NCBI GenBank assembly: GCA_029865945.1
Contig: JARXAH010000016.1
Location: 1 to 64,000, forward strand
Length of the DNA stretch: 64,000 nucleotides
Direction of reading: 5' to 3'
Origin: Bacteriovoracaceae bacterium
Lineage (GTDB): Bacteria > Bdellovibrionota > Bacteriovoracia > Bacteriovoracales > Bacteriovoracaceae
A program made the translations under genes and the position numbers. Of this stretch, positions 8,856 to 18,389 are shown one piece after another; positions within the stretch are counted from its first letter, which is position 1, and the number at the start of each line of letters is the position of its first letter. The notes under the pieces are model-generated. The model ran no database searches, was not told the origin of the DNA, and saw only the letters and a list, made by a program, of their open reading frames with translations.

Positions 8856-10517
8856 TTATCTTGACCAATCAGCTCGCTTGCGAGGGCCACCTTGTCCACT
8901 TCCGCCGCCACTACTTCCACCACGGTCACTACCGCGATCACCTCGGTATCCACCACCACTTCCACCTGAGCGGTATCCACTTCCGCCGCCACTACTGCGA
9001 TCACTTCCTCCTCCTCTAGATCCACGATAAGAGGACGATCCGCCGCCACGATAGTTGGAATTGGAAGATGACGAAGAAGATGAGTAAGCTCCTCCAGAAT
9101 TGGCATCAATAGGAGGCAATTGATCAAGATTGATAAAATCTTTGTTGAAGAGAATCGTAAATAAAACTTTAGTCATTTGCTCAAAATCTTTTTGAGTTAA
9201 ATCACTTAGGTCTAGTTTAAATTGATCCACTAACTTATCAATTTTGAAATCATTCCCTTTCTCTTGAACTTTGGTAATAATGCCTTTTAATTTTTCTAAT
9301 TTTTCTAAATAGATGGATTTTTTTAAATCATCTAAGGTTGGAACCGCTCCTCTCGGGATTTCGGTGCGCAGCATTCGCTCTAATTGACGTAAACGTCCAG
9401 TGCTGCGATCCCCTACAATGGTCCACGCCACTCCCGATTTCCCACCGCGGCCTGTTCGACCAATTCGGTGAACATAAGTTTCTAAATCTTGAGGGAGTCC
9501 GTAGTTAATCACGTGGGTGAGATCATCCACATCAATTCCGCGCGCCGCCACGTCGGTAGCAATTAACACGCGAACTTTTCCTTCGCGAAATTTCGCCATC
9601 GCTTCATCGCGACTCTTTTGGGATAAATCACCATTGAGTGCGAGTGCCTTTAGGCCCTGATTTAAAAAATATTCACAAATGGAAGTTGTTTCAGATTTCG
9701 TTTGGCAAAAAACGATTCCATGAAATTCTCTCACTGATTGCACGAGGCGAGCAAGTAAAGGCCTTGCACTTCGATCATTAACCACGTAACTAAATTGAGC
9801 AATGTTAACGTGAGGCGTAGATGTTTTTTGAATTCTCACTTCTCGGTGATCTGGCAAAAATTTGGTAATCAAGCTTTTAATTTCGTGAGGCAGTGTTGCA
9901 GAAAACATCCACACTTTACGCGTCGGGGAATTTGTCGATTCCATTAAAAATTTCACCGCATCTAAAAACCCACGGTTCAACATTTCATCGGCCTCATCTA
10001 AAATTAAATGTTTCACCGATGATAAGTTCAAAAGACCTTGGTCATGCAAGTCCATGATACGTCCAGGCGTTCCCACGACTACATGGGCACGTCTTCGTCT
10101 GAGCGGCTCTACTTGAGGAGCGTAAGCAGATCCACCGTAAATAGGAACCACTTGAATGGGTCGATCAAAGGAACTTCCCAATAGCAAATGGGCCTCTTCG
10201 GTCACTTGCTTAGCAAGTTCTCGAGTGGGAGTTAAGATGAGTGCTAACACATCACTTTGCGCGGGAGCGCTCTGCAATTTAGTGAGAAGCGGGAGCAAAA
10301 AGGCCAGGGTTTTACCCGTACCAGTTTGTGCTTGTCCTATAAAGTGAGTTGAGTCAGTTAATAAAATGGGTAGCGCTTCTACTTGGATCGGTGTCGGAGA
10401 AGTAATTCCTTGCTTCGTGAGCGCTTCGATTAACTTGGGACTGATTGGGTACTCAGAAAATAGTACTTCAGTGACTGGAACAGTTTTTTCAACGGCCTTT
10501 TCTTTAGCTTTTTCCAT
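8856..10517 (-). CDS. DEAD-box ATP-dependent RNA helicase with Gly/Ser/Arg-rich tail
   Basis: 553 residues. All core motifs are present in order: QAQTGTGKT (I), PTRELAKQ (Ia), VGTPGRIMD (Ib), DEADEML (II), SATLP (III), VFCQTKS (IV), ATDVAARGID (V) and HRIGRTGRGG (VI). After the two RecA-like domains there is a helical region. The tail (about 475-553) is very rich in Gly, Ser, Arg and Tyr and resembles the RGG-type RNA-binding tails of RhlE/CsdA-like helicases. Cytoplasmic RNA remodelling in ribosome assembly or mRNA decay is the family role. Monocistronic. Confidence 0.95.
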   Translation of the reverse strand: MEKAKEKAVEKTVPVTEVLFSEYPISPKLIEALTKQGITSPTPIQVEALPILLTDSTHFIGQAQTGTGKTLAFLLPLLTKLQSAPAQSDVLALILTPTRELAKQVTEEAHLLLGSSFDRPIQVVPIYGGSAYAPQVEPLRRRRAHVVVGTPGRIMDLHDQGLLNLSSVKHLILDEADEMLNRGFLDAVKFLMESTNSPTRKVWMFSATLPHEIKSLITKFLPDHREVRIQKTSTPHVNIAQFSYVVNDRSARPLLARLVQSVREFHGIVFCQTKSETTSICEYFLNQGLKALALNGDLSQKSRDEAMAKFREGKVRVLIATDVAARGIDVDDLTHVINYGLPQDLETYVHRIGRTGRGGKSGVAWTIVGDRSTGRLRQLERMLRTEIPRGAVPTLDDLKKSIYLEKLEKLKGIITKVQEKGNDFKIDKLVDQFKLDLSDLTQKDFEQMTKVLFTILFNKDFINLDQLPPIDANSGGAYSSSSSSSNSNYRGGGSSSYRGSRGGGSDRSSGGGSGYRSGGSGGGYRGDRGSDRGGSSGGGSGQGGPRKRADWSR

Positions 10518-10702
10518 GGTAACAACATCCTTAAAATTTAGATCATTTTCAGATCATATTGAGAGCAATTATAGATAAATAAACAATTTATTTGTATAAT
10601 GAGAATTTATGTAGGCCTTTAGTACTTACGTGTTTGATCTCAATTAAGCAACAAAAATCATTTAATAATCGTAACAACTTAAGTAGGTCGTAGGTCACCG
10701 CT

Positions 10703-11689
10703 TTAAAAAATAATACGGGAAACATAAGTCAAATGGTTACGTCCCTGACCTAATTTCTGGTCCCCACTCGCTTGCTTACTGTGATCCTTAGCATCCCCTG
10801 CCCCTAACTCCCCAGAATGTGATTTCTGCGAAGCATAAACAAGAAGAGCATCTAGCGGTGACTTTATATCGGCCATCAAAGAAGGGTCCACTTTTACATT
10901 TTTATTTAAGCAGTTTTTGCTCAATCGACGGTAATCTTTGGAACTTAATAATTCTAAAGTTTCAGCACTGTTGTTTGTTTTCTCTTGAAAAATCGACATA
11001 AAAGTCAAATCCGTATTATCAGACAGATAATCTTCAAAATGTTCATGAGATCTGGCAACCGCCGATTCCATGATATGGTCTTCAAATTTTGCTAAATCCT
11101 GGTGAAAACATTGATCAAATTTTTTTGCACGAAGACAAATTTTGGCGACTTCGTCTTTTTCAAAATCTAGCTGGATTTTAGCTTTTTGAATTTCTCGTTG
11201 CAATTTCAAATACATTTTTGAGGCCGCATTGTCCTTATCATTTTTCATTTTTTCTTTTAAATGATTCTTAATCTCGGCTAAATCTCGCTGATAATTTTTT
11301 TCAAAAATCGCTCTCCCCTTGCCCTCTCCTTCATCATCCATCTCCAAGAGCGCCATATTGGCGGCGTAATTTGCATCGCCTCCATATTGACTATCCGTTT
11401 TCCAAGTGGCCTTTAAAACTGTGTCTAATAACTCATTATCCTGAGTAGTCATTATTTGGGGAGAATTCAACAAATCCTTCAGTTTATTATTGGTCACAAT
11501 AACTTCACTGATCATTTGCTCTAAATAGTTAGTTTGCTCTAGATTTTCCACTAAAGTTGCAAAAGCATAAGCACAGTTAAGAGAAGAAGTCCCCGAGCTA
11601 GAAGGTTGGGATCCCTTAACTTCTGAATAAGACTTAGTTGCCATACCAAGAAAAAGGATGAAACTTAAAAAATAAGATATTTTTTTCAT
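10703..11689 (-). CDS. Exported protein of unknown family, paralogue of 11843-12619
   Basis: 328 residues. Signal peptide at 1-22 (MKKISYFLSFILFLGMATKS..S). The mature N-terminus has SLNCAYAFATLVENLEQ, and the protein is otherwise helical and charged with a likely coiled coil (about 135-190). Near the end, KNCLNKNVKVDPSLMADI resembles KQCLNPEVRIDKDLPSIL of the neighbouring protein, and the N-terminal Cys region also aligns. The two are therefore paralogues with conserved Cys pairs, probably periplasmic. Function unknown. Confidence 0.7.
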   Translation of the reverse strand: MKKISYFLSFILFLGMATKSYSEVKGSQPSSSGTSSLNCAYAFATLVENLEQTNYLEQMISEVIVTNNKLKDLLNSPQIMTTQDNELLDTVLKATWKTDSQYGGDANYAANMALLEMDDEGEGKGRAIFEKNYQRDLAEIKNHLKEKMKNDKDNAASKMYLKLQREIQKAKIQLDFEKDEVAKICLRAKKFDQCFHQDLAKFEDHIMESAVARSHEHFEDYLSDNTDLTFMSIFQEKTNNSAETLELLSSKDYRRLSKNCLNKNVKVDPSLMADIKSPLDALLVYASQKSHSGELGAGDAKDHSKQASGDQKLGQGRNHLTYVSRIIF

Positions 11690-11842
11690 ACTAAAATTCC
11701 CAAATGACCATTTCTATAGGGATCATTTTAGCACCACCCGTCCCAAATACCTTTTGGTAGATTTTTAGTTTGTAAATTTTGCGCTTTCAAAAGTAGAAAT
11801 TTCTTATTCAGGTGTCAAAAAAATAAGCAAAATTTAAGGTTA

Positions 11843-12619
11843 CTAAAATTTATACCTCAAATAGGAGAGGATGGAAGGTAGGTCCTTGTCGATCCTAACC
11901 TCAGGATTCAAACATTGTTTCAAAAATGAAGCTTTATTGGTATCTAAAATCTGATCATCAAGGGACAATTGATAATCGCCCTTATCCCATGTAAAAAAAA
12001 GTCCCTTCATCGAAAAATCTCCGATTTCATTTCTCTCTTTAGTTTCTATTGCGATGATCGATTGTTTATTTCTAAAATCTATGTCTTTTTGAAGTTGCCA
12101 CCATAAATCTTCGTAGCACCCTAACTTAATCGTTTTTTCAGTATTTAAAATCTGGGTATAGACTCCCAATTGATTTGTATGCACGCATGAATCTCTAAAA
12201 AAATTCTTAGCTCTTTGCCACTTATCTTCTATTTTCGTTAACTGCGATTGAATTTTCTCAAATTCTTCTTGGCGCTTCATCACTTTATTTATTTGATCGC
12301 CCAGCAACTTTACGGCCGCTTGCAACTGTGAATGATTGATTAATGTTTCTTCTGGTTGGCGAATTCTTAAATAATTTTTGGCATATCCCCTCATGATGGT
12401 TGGACGGTTTTTGATCTTAGAATAAAAATCGATACTTGTTAAAATCCTTGTTACTAGTTGTTGGTGAAAATTAAATTTTTCTTGAAATTCCAAAAGCGCG
12501 CTTCCATAACTCACGCAATCCAATGGATGACCTTGGGCCATTAGATTATTCGATAAACCCAAGGAGGAGATGAAAAAGGAGAAAGAGTAAAAAAAGATCA
12601 AAATTTTTTTTAATTTCAT
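11843..12619 (-). CDS. Exported protein of unknown family, paralogue of 10703-11689
   Basis: 258 residues if begun at ATG 12619 (MKLKKILIFFYSFSFFISS), which creates a clear signal peptide ending near NLMAQG. A longer frame reaches a GTG at 12778 but would bury the signal sequence, so the shorter start is preferred; no strong ribosome site marks either. The mature part starts HPLDCVSYGSALLEF. It is helical and charged in the middle and ends with the CLNPEVRIDKDL motif shared with its neighbour. Likely periplasmic, function unknown. Confidence 0.65.
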   Translation of the reverse strand: MKLKKILIFFYSFSFFISSLGLSNNLMAQGHPLDCVSYGSALLEFQEKFNFHQQLVTRILTSIDFYSKIKNRPTIMRGYAKNYLRIRQPEETLINHSQLQAAVKLLGDQINKVMKRQEEFEKIQSQLTKIEDKWQRAKNFFRDSCVHTNQLGVYTQILNTEKTIKLGCYEDLWWQLQKDIDFRNKQSIIAIETKERNEIGDFSMKGLFFTWDKGDYQLSLDDQILDTNKASFLKQCLNPEVRIDKDLPSILSYLRYKF

Positions 12620-12808
12620 GTAAGCGATATAGCTTAATTTTTCTGAAATAGGAAAACTTAAAAAGCTGAGCTCGGGAAATCCGTCGGTCTGCTGTGTCGC
12701 AAGAATTGCTCTCTTCCTTGCATACCTCGGATTTACCGACTCAGGCTTTTTCACCAATACAGTTCTGATGTGTTTCACCGAGCTGAGGTTAAGTAGGTCT
12801 TAATGATT

Positions 12809-12839
12809 CGGTGGCCGCTCTCAAAATGGAGGCCACCGA
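12809..12839. repeat. Inverted repeat in a divergent intergenic region
   Basis: TCGGTGGCC (12808-12816) and GGCCACCGA (12831-12839) form a 9-bp perfect stem around a 14-nt loop. It lies in the 377-base space between the minus gene starting at 12619 and the plus gene starting at 12997. There is no T run after it, so an operator or a mRNA leader structure is more likely than a terminator. The rest of this space shows nothing further that I can name. Confidence 0.5.
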
Positions 12840-12996
12840 TGCCACCCACGTATTTCACTCACAAAGGGCCATAACGTCACTCACAAGTTTCCAAATGATA
12901 TCAGTTTCAAAAATGAATTTCTGATAATTTCCTACAATCCCTCCCTTCAATCTAAGTCTCGTATGCTAAAAGGAATCTTTATTCCATTATTTCAAC

Positions 12997-13905
12997 ATGA
13001 GACTTCAAGACGATGATCGACAATCGGCCACTGAGATAACGATGAATTCGCAATTGCGAATTTTGGTGGAAGAATACTTGAAGAAAAATCCCTATCTCTC
13101 GTTAAATCAGCTGTCCCAAAAATCGGACGTTGCCTTTACGAGTCTAAGAAGGCTGACACAGACCGATTCCCAAGGGGATTTATCGCCCCATTTTGTTTTA
13201 AACTTAAGTTCCTTTTTGTTGAAAGAATATAATATTTCTCATCTCATCGAAAAGGCCAAGGGGCCATTAAAAGAATTTTTAAGCAAACACTTTTCTAAAT
13301 TTTTTTCTACTTCAACTTCGCCTGAGATAAAATCTCAATCTTCAAGTGCCACCTCAAAAGTATCCTGGAATTGGGTCTCGCTCAATTCCCATTATTTTCT
13401 TTATATTTATTTAACGAAACGTCCGCTGGGACTCAATTGGAATCAATTACCCGATTCTTGGAAATTAGCTTTTTTAGATATTCATACTTTGTGTCTGGAA
13501 TCCCATTGGGTGAGGATGGAGTGCAAAAAAAATACTATTTATTGGGCCGAGGAAACATTAGAAATCCCGGAATCCTGGAAGCAGAAACATGAACCCCTCT
13601 TGCTCCAATTTTATGAACAAACAAGTGAGCTCATCGAAAAATCTCCCATCATTGAGGCCGAGGTGAGCTGGAGTACGTTTGAGAAACTCTCTGCCATCCT
13701 AGATAGATCAAATTTAGAATGTATTAAAGTGATTCAAGCTGAAATGGAAAATGAAGAGGTAAAGGAAGCTTCGCCAAAATTAAGTATTTATCTTTCAACA
13801 TCGCTAGGAGTTCGTGCTGGAGGCGCGAGCGAGTTCTTCACTTCACATCCCATGTCTAATTTAGGAAAAATCGGCCAATCCACTCCACCAGAACTAAATG
13901 GGTGA
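12997..13905 (+). CDS. Putative helix-turn-helix regulator, unknown family
   Basis: 302 residues. The segment about 20-60 (LVEEYLKKNPYLSLNQLSQKSDVAFTSLRRL) reads like a helix-turn-helix. The rest is unassigned and resembles in size and layout the TIGR02147/DUF4423-type proteins common in this phylum, but I cannot confirm this. The start is uncertain: ATG 12997 or ATG 13042, neither with a clear ribosome site. The codons just after 13042 form an 18-bp palindrome, possibly an autoregulatory operator. The last 118 bases overlap yidD on the other strand, which is unusual and could reflect a lost stop codon. Confidence 0.6.
   Translation: MRLQDDDRQSATEITMNSQLRILVEEYLKKNPYLSLNQLSQKSDVAFTSLRRLTQTDSQGDLSPHFVLNLSSFLLKEYNISHLIEKAKGPLKEFLSKHFSKFFSTSTSPEIKSQSSSATSKVSWNWVSLNSHYFLYIYLTKRPLGLNWNQLPDSWKLAFLDIHTLCLESHWVRMECKKNTIYWAEETLEIPESWKQKHEPLLLQFYEQTSELIEKSPIIEAEVSWSTFEKLSAILDRSNLECIKVIQAEMENEEVKEASPKLSIYLSTSLGVRAGGASEFFTSHPMSNLGKIGQSTPPELNG
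13045..13062. promoter_or_regulatory. 18-bp perfect palindrome at a possible start codon
   Basis: AATTCGCAATTGCGAATT is its own reverse complement and lies directly after the ATG at 13042, inside the putative HTH gene. This suits an operator for self-repression if transcription starts just upstream. Inference only. Confidence 0.35.
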
Positions 13906-14075
13906 CAGCGACAAAGGCGATAAGCACTCATCCCAAGTGCCTTGAGCGGGTGAGTTTTTTCAAAGCAAATTTTTGAATACTCCGAACAGGTGGGAATAAA
14001 ACGGCAGTGATTCCCGAGCCAGGGAGAAATAAAGTATTGGTAGGCCCAAATAAGTTTTAAAAAAATAAATTTCAC
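13788..14075 (-). CDS. yidD: Membrane protein insertion efficiency factor YidD
   Basis: 95 residues. Family signature present: LIWAYQYFISPWLG, CRFIPTCSEYS and CRCHPFSSGGVD, with the conserved cysteines. YidD is a small peripheral membrane protein that assists YidC-dependent insertion. The start is GTG 14075 with AGGAAAG upstream, 12 nt after the stop of the large gene at 14088, so the two are coupled. The C-terminus runs about 25 residues past the usual YidD end and overlaps the opposite-strand gene. Unlike in many bacteria, it is not next to rnpA/yidC. Confidence 0.92.
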   Translation of the reverse strand: MKFIFLKLIWAYQYFISPWLGNHCRFIPTCSEYSKICFEKTHPLKALGMSAYRLCRCHPFSSGGVDWPIFPKLDMGCEVKNSLAPPARTPSDVER

Positions 14076-14087
14076 AATTCATCTTTC

Positions 14088-16433
14088 CTACTGAGTCACC
14101 AAATCAGGTGTGAAAGGTGCGGGAAGTTTCTTAAAGGTCATTAAACTTTCATTAACCCTTAAAAGCTCTGCTTCCGCCATCCAAAAAGTTTTGGCGCCAT
14201 TGGATTCTCGAATATTATATTCACAAATATTTTTGGCCGCATTAAACCGAACTCCGACCACACTATTAACATGAAACTGATGGATATTTCCTACAGGGTT
14301 TCCATTGGCAGATAATAAATTATTCAATACTGCATAGCGGAAGTGATAAATTTTATCTTGGTTTGTATCGGTCTCATCGAGAGAAGCAAAGAGGTAAGGA
14401 TTTTGTTTTTGTTCGCAAAAAATTTCTTTTGAAAGAGGTTTGCGGTTGGCAGGATCAATACACTTAGGCGCCATAAGTTTTAAGAAATTAACTTTAGTTT
14501 CGTTGGCCTCAGATAATTCTCTAAAGGATTTTTTGAAATCAGAAAAATCTAAGTGAAAATCTTTTTCAATGCTATCTAAACGAATTTTAATTTTTTCCGC
14601 AATGGAGGCGTAACCAAAAAGAGTGCTATTTTTAAAGAGGATTTCGTTTTCAGGATTAAGTTCGGCCCAAGTTTTGAGCAGGCCAAGACGGTTGTGCCAA
14701 GTCGATTGTGCTGTGGCCCGCAAAAAATTATTAAATCGATAATCAGTAAGTAAATTCACTTCAACATCAGGCAAATTTTCTGATTGGAATTTGTTGTGAA
14801 GAAAACGACTAAAATCTTTGGCAAGATTTTGATAAACGATTTTACATTTCTCTTTTGATTCGCGGCCGCGTTCATTACCAACTGCAGTTCCTAGGCAATT
14901 TTCTTGAATTTCATGAAAATATTTTGACGTTATTTCTAAATCAAAAGCATACAACCAACTTGTCACGAGGGCGGTTAAGTAGGTCGCTTCTTTGAGTAGC
15001 GGGTGATTGGGATTTTTCGAATACATGGAATAGTAAAGCTGAGCTTTTTCCCACTCTTCAAAAAAAACACTTGAGCTTGCTGGATCGGTGAGAATCATTT
15101 TTCCTTGCTCATTAAATGTTTCTAGAGAGTACCAACTATTTAAAAAGGAATTCCATTGTCCCACGATAGTTTTAGGAAGGGATTTTTTAATTTCTTCAAA
15201 GTCATTAAGTTCCTCCCACAGTTTTTTTAAGTTGGCCGAGATATTTATTGCCTTAAGATTGGCGGAGTTTTGTTGGCCGAGTTCCTCCCACATTTTTTTT
15301 ATCTCAGCGGAGGCATTTTTCGTCACTGGATTTGATGAATTGTGTTCAAGGAAATAAATGAGCTCTAGAGGAGAATTTCGAAAATCGCAAACACCAATTT
15401 CTTTTACCTTGTTAAGCACGGAGCAAGGATTTCCCCCACTATTGATATCGTTATCAGCTTTCACAAGATTAAAATTTAAATAGGCAATATCCAAAAATGA
15501 AGGGGTGAATTCGCCATCCGTGACGGCGGTGATTGAATCTTTACTAAAATGGGCGTAACAAGTTCCCACCATAAAAATCTGTTGATCATCTCTTGGCTTG
15601 TTATAAAGAATCCCTGCCTTGCCAGATCCGCTATACCATTCCTCTCCCTCTAAATTCACGATAAGGTTGGGATCATGACAATCCAAGTAGGAGGAAAATT
15701 TTGATTTAAAGTTAAGAATTTCTGAAATTTCCCCTTTTAATTCTTGGGATTTCGCGCTGAGTTCTTTTAGACTTTCTCTCCAGATATGAGTCGGGGAGGA
15801 AGTGGATTCATTGAACGTCTGGGTAGAATCGCTATACTGTTTTTTGAGTTTGCCTAATTCTTGAGACAACTGGTCTTTGGTTTTTTTCCATTGGGTGAGG
15901 AGTTCTTTTCTTAAGGCCAAAACATCCCCGTCGGTAAGATTATTTGCTGTCCCCTCGCACAAATTGATGGGGTTAATGGCCCCTACCACGTACTTCACTT
16001 GAGATAATTGAGAAATTTTAGGCCCGAGGCACATTAAGTATTTTCTCTCTGTCTTAAAAAACCGTAGTTGATACTTTTCTTCCAACATCCTCTGTTTTTC
16101 CATGAGAACTTTGAGCTTAGGATCGTAGGATTTAATTTCCACGAGCTTGGCCTGAATTTGGGTGTTTAACTCACTTAAGTGAGGGCCCAGAGACGATTGA
16201 GTTTGGTCATTTTGAGCGAGGGATTGGTTCAGAAGGCTGATAGAAGCTTGAATTTCCTCTAGTTTACTTTTATCAGAGGCCAGTTTTTTGTCCAAGTAGG
16301 TTTGGGCGTAGGAATCTTGATCATTTTTAGAGGGAAATTTTTCCCCTAGGGCCGAAAAATTTATGATAAAACTGCCAATCGAAAACAAAAAGAGATCCAT
16401 TAACCGGGCCAAGAAATTTTTACAAACATCCAT
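14088..16433 (-). CDS. Large membrane-anchored or exported coiled-coil protein, unknown function
   Basis: 781 residues. One N-terminal hydrophobic segment (about 10-30, LMDLFLFSIGSFIINFSALG) acts as anchor or signal. A long helical, coiled-coil-prone region follows (about 40-230). The remaining ~550 residues contain several Cys, for example CEGTANNLTDGD and CDFRNSPLEL. No domain recognised. Start ATG 16433, with GAGG about 10 nt upstream. It is followed at once by yidD. A cell-envelope location is likely; function unknown. Confidence 0.65.
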   Translation of the reverse strand: MDVCKNFLARLMDLFLFSIGSFIINFSALGEKFPSKNDQDSYAQTYLDKKLASDKSKLEEIQASISLLNQSLAQNDQTQSSLGPHLSELNTQIQAKLVEIKSYDPKLKVLMEKQRMLEEKYQLRFFKTERKYLMCLGPKISQLSQVKYVVGAINPINLCEGTANNLTDGDVLALRKELLTQWKKTKDQLSQELGKLKKQYSDSTQTFNESTSSPTHIWRESLKELSAKSQELKGEISEILNFKSKFSSYLDCHDPNLIVNLEGEEWYSGSGKAGILYNKPRDDQQIFMVGTCYAHFSKDSITAVTDGEFTPSFLDIAYLNFNLVKADNDINSGGNPCSVLNKVKEIGVCDFRNSPLELIYFLEHNSSNPVTKNASAEIKKMWEELGQQNSANLKAINISANLKKLWEELNDFEEIKKSLPKTIVGQWNSFLNSWYSLETFNEQGKMILTDPASSSVFFEEWEKAQLYYSMYSKNPNHPLLKEATYLTALVTSWLYAFDLEITSKYFHEIQENCLGTAVGNERGRESKEKCKIVYQNLAKDFSRFLHNKFQSENLPDVEVNLLTDYRFNNFLRATAQSTWHNRLGLLKTWAELNPENEILFKNSTLFGYASIAEKIKIRLDSIEKDFHLDFSDFKKSFRELSEANETKVNFLKLMAPKCIDPANRKPLSKEIFCEQKQNPYLFASLDETDTNQDKIYHFRYAVLNNLLSANGNPVGNIHQFHVNSVVGVRFNAAKNICEYNIRESNGAKTFWMAEAELLRVNESLMTFKKLPAPFTPDLVTQ

Positions 16434-16554
16434 GGTGAAAAATCCTCACAAAAATTGAACAATATATCATGAAAAAGTCTTGTAAACTGTGACAGTAAGA
16501 GTCATTGTTGTCTACGGTTTAGTCCTTACATTGGACATCTTTAAGGTGGGAAAA

Positions 16555-16860
16555 ATGAGTCAATTAACAAAAAGTATCAGAAATGATGCAGAAAATTTTT
16601 TGAAAAAATCTTATCTTGATCATCATCAAATCGATGCCAAGTTGATAGAATATTTTAATAATCGGCAATTCCAATCCTCTTTTTTTAGTTTAAAAAAGTG
16701 GAGGCCCGCACGTCATCAATCAGCTTTAGGATTTATTCTGTCTTTTATCGGAGGAGTTCTGGTGTCCATTTGGCTATTCTTTTTATTAACTTTTGGTTTT
16801 TCTATCGCAAAAGCGGAAAGACATTTGAGCTCCAAGAGCGAAGTCCAGATTTCTCCATGA
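16555..16860 (+). CDS. Small membrane protein, unknown function
   Basis: 101 residues from ATG 16555, preceded by AAGGTGGG. The upstream in-frame start lacks a ribosome site. A soluble N-terminal part with KSIRNDAENFLKKSYLDHHQ is followed by one membrane span (about 59-82, LGFILSFIGGVLVSIWLFFLL). The stop overlaps the next gene by ATGA, so it is coupled to the DUF2797 gene. No family recognised. Confidence 0.6.
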   Translation: MSQLTKSIRNDAENFLKKSYLDHHQIDAKLIEYFNNRQFQSSFFSLKKWRPARHQSALGFILSFIGGVLVSIWLFFLLTFGFSIAKAERHLSSKSEVQISP

Positions 16861-17702
16861 GTTCCTTTTATCAATTTATTATCAAAAAATTAAACGGTTC
16901 TCTTCCGCAATTTTCGCCGGAACTTATTTTTACAAAAGATACCGCCACTTTTTTAGCTAAATACGAATGGGATGCAGAAGCGCAAATTCCAATCTCCCAA
17001 TTTTTACATCAAAAGATAACTCTTCGCCCCACTGGAAAAATTTTTTGCATTGCCAGTGGAGAAAAAATTAAAAAAACTTATAATCAAGGTTACTCCTACA
17101 AATCTTTTATCAGTCTCCCAGAATGCGATATCTGTATGGTACGTCCCGAATTGTGCCACTACGCAAAAGGTACCTGTCGTGATTCAAGTTGGGGGGAATC
17201 TCATTGTTTGCGGCCGCACATTATTTATTTGGCCAATACGGGAGATATCAAAATTGGAATCACCAGAAATACCAATTATCCCACCAGGTGGGTGGATCAA
17301 GGGGCATCCCAAGTAATACCTCTCGTCTCGGTGAAAGATCGATTGACCGCTGGATTAGTGGAAATGGAATTGGCCAAAAAATATAGTGATAAGACCAAAT
17401 GGCAAAAAATGCTTTCTCCTTTCTCTTTAAATGAAAAGATGGAAGAAATAAAGACGAATATTTTGAATGAATTTCAAGATCTTTTTGACTTGCACCATGC
17501 TGAGCGTCTGCCTAACTTTATCATTAATATCAATTATCCCGTGGAAAATTATCCCACGAAAATAAAATCTTTTACTCTCGACGAAAAAAATGAAGTCAGT
17601 GGGGCCTTGCTTGGTATCAAGGGACAGTATTTGATTTTTGAAACTGGCGTACTCAATGTCCGTAAATTTCAGGGTTATGAAGTTGATCTTGAGATTGGAT
17701 GA
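16857..17702 (+). CDS. DUF2797 family protein
   Basis: 281 residues from ATG 16857, which overlaps the previous stop by 4 nt; a longer open frame upstream is a shadow of that gene. The cysteine region (ECDICMVRPELCHYAKGTC) and the block IIYLANTGDIKIGITR...TRWVDQGAS are those of DUF2797, a family distantly like GIY-YIG nucleases. Molecular role unproven in the family. The 3' end overlaps the convergent DUF218 gene by 50 bases. Confidence 0.82.
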   Translation: MSSFYQFIIKKLNGSLPQFSPELIFTKDTATFLAKYEWDAEAQIPISQFLHQKITLRPTGKIFCIASGEKIKKTYNQGYSYKSFISLPECDICMVRPELCHYAKGTCRDSSWGESHCLRPHIIYLANTGDIKIGITRNTNYPTRWVDQGASQVIPLVSVKDRLTAGLVEMELAKKYSDKTKWQKMLSPFSLNEKMEEIKTNILNEFQDLFDLHHAERLPNFIININYPVENYPTKIKSFTLDEKNEVSGALLGIKGQYLIFETGVLNVRKFQGYEVDLEIG

Positions 17703-18378
17703 CTTCTTCTTTGTCCCATAGAAGGAGTACTATGACCGTATTAATAAATTTCAAAACTTCCAAACTTACTTTTCTTAATTTATGAAAATAAGTTCCTTGA
17801 TCTGGAACTGGATCGTAAATAAAAGTTAATTTTTCTTTAGGATGAATAAAAAAATTAAACAGTAAATTGATTCTGGTGAAGTGATAGCTACTAGAGACGA
17901 CAAGAATTTTTCCTGTTAAAAAATTTTTCCGAATAAAGTTGAGTGTCATGAGTACATTGCCAATGGTGTTCTGGGCCGCATAATCAATTTCAATATTTTG
18001 AGATAACCAATCAATTCCTTTCGAGGGAGGAAGTTTAATTTTGTTTTCCTCAACTAAAGTAATTAGGGAATTCTTTGAAAAGACACCTGAGATGTAGAGT
18101 TTGGCGCTAGGATGTTTTTCTGCCAGTTTGAGTGCGTGCTCAATTCGCCCTTGATCACCAGTAAAGACAATAATGACATCCGGGGCCTCATCATAAAGCA
18201 AAGATTTGGTATCTTGTACTAACCGATCAGCGTAGTAGGGAATGGTGATCATGAGGGACAAAAAACCAAGAACTGCAAATAGGACGAGGCCTAAGAAAAA
18301 TTTTTTGATCCAGCGAAAAAATTTCGCTTCTTCTTCTTCCTTAATTTTGAAGCGAAAATTTGTCTCAGTATTATTCAT
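17653..18378 (-). CDS. YdcF/SanA-type DUF218 family membrane protein
   Basis: 241 residues. N-terminal cytoplasmic tail, one span (about 26-48, FFLGLVLFAVLGFLSLMI), then a DUF218 domain. Visible are the first strand DVIIVFTGDQGRIEHALKLA, the NTIGNVLMTLNFI segment and the VVSSSYHFTR block. DUF218 proteins such as SanA and ElyC act in envelope integrity or peptidoglycan precursor metabolism; the role here is inferred. It lies 11 nt downstream of the RidA gene, so probably in the same transcript. Confidence 0.82.
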   Translation of the reverse strand: MNNTETNFRFKIKEEEEAKFFRWIKKFFLGLVLFAVLGFLSLMITIPYYADRLVQDTKSLLYDEAPDVIIVFTGDQGRIEHALKLAEKHPSAKLYISGVFSKNSLITLVEENKIKLPPSKGIDWLSQNIEIDYAAQNTIGNVLMTLNFIRKNFLTGKILVVSSSYHFTRINLLFNFFIHPKEKLTFIYDPVPDQGTYFHKLRKVSLEVLKFINTVIVLLLWDKEEVIQSQDQLHNPEIYGH

Positions 18379-18389
18379 GGATAAATTTT

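Noticed and set aside
12620-12778. N-terminal extension of the 11843 gene to a GTG at 12778
   Set aside because: It would place a signal peptide at residue 54; the internal ATG gives a normal exported protein.
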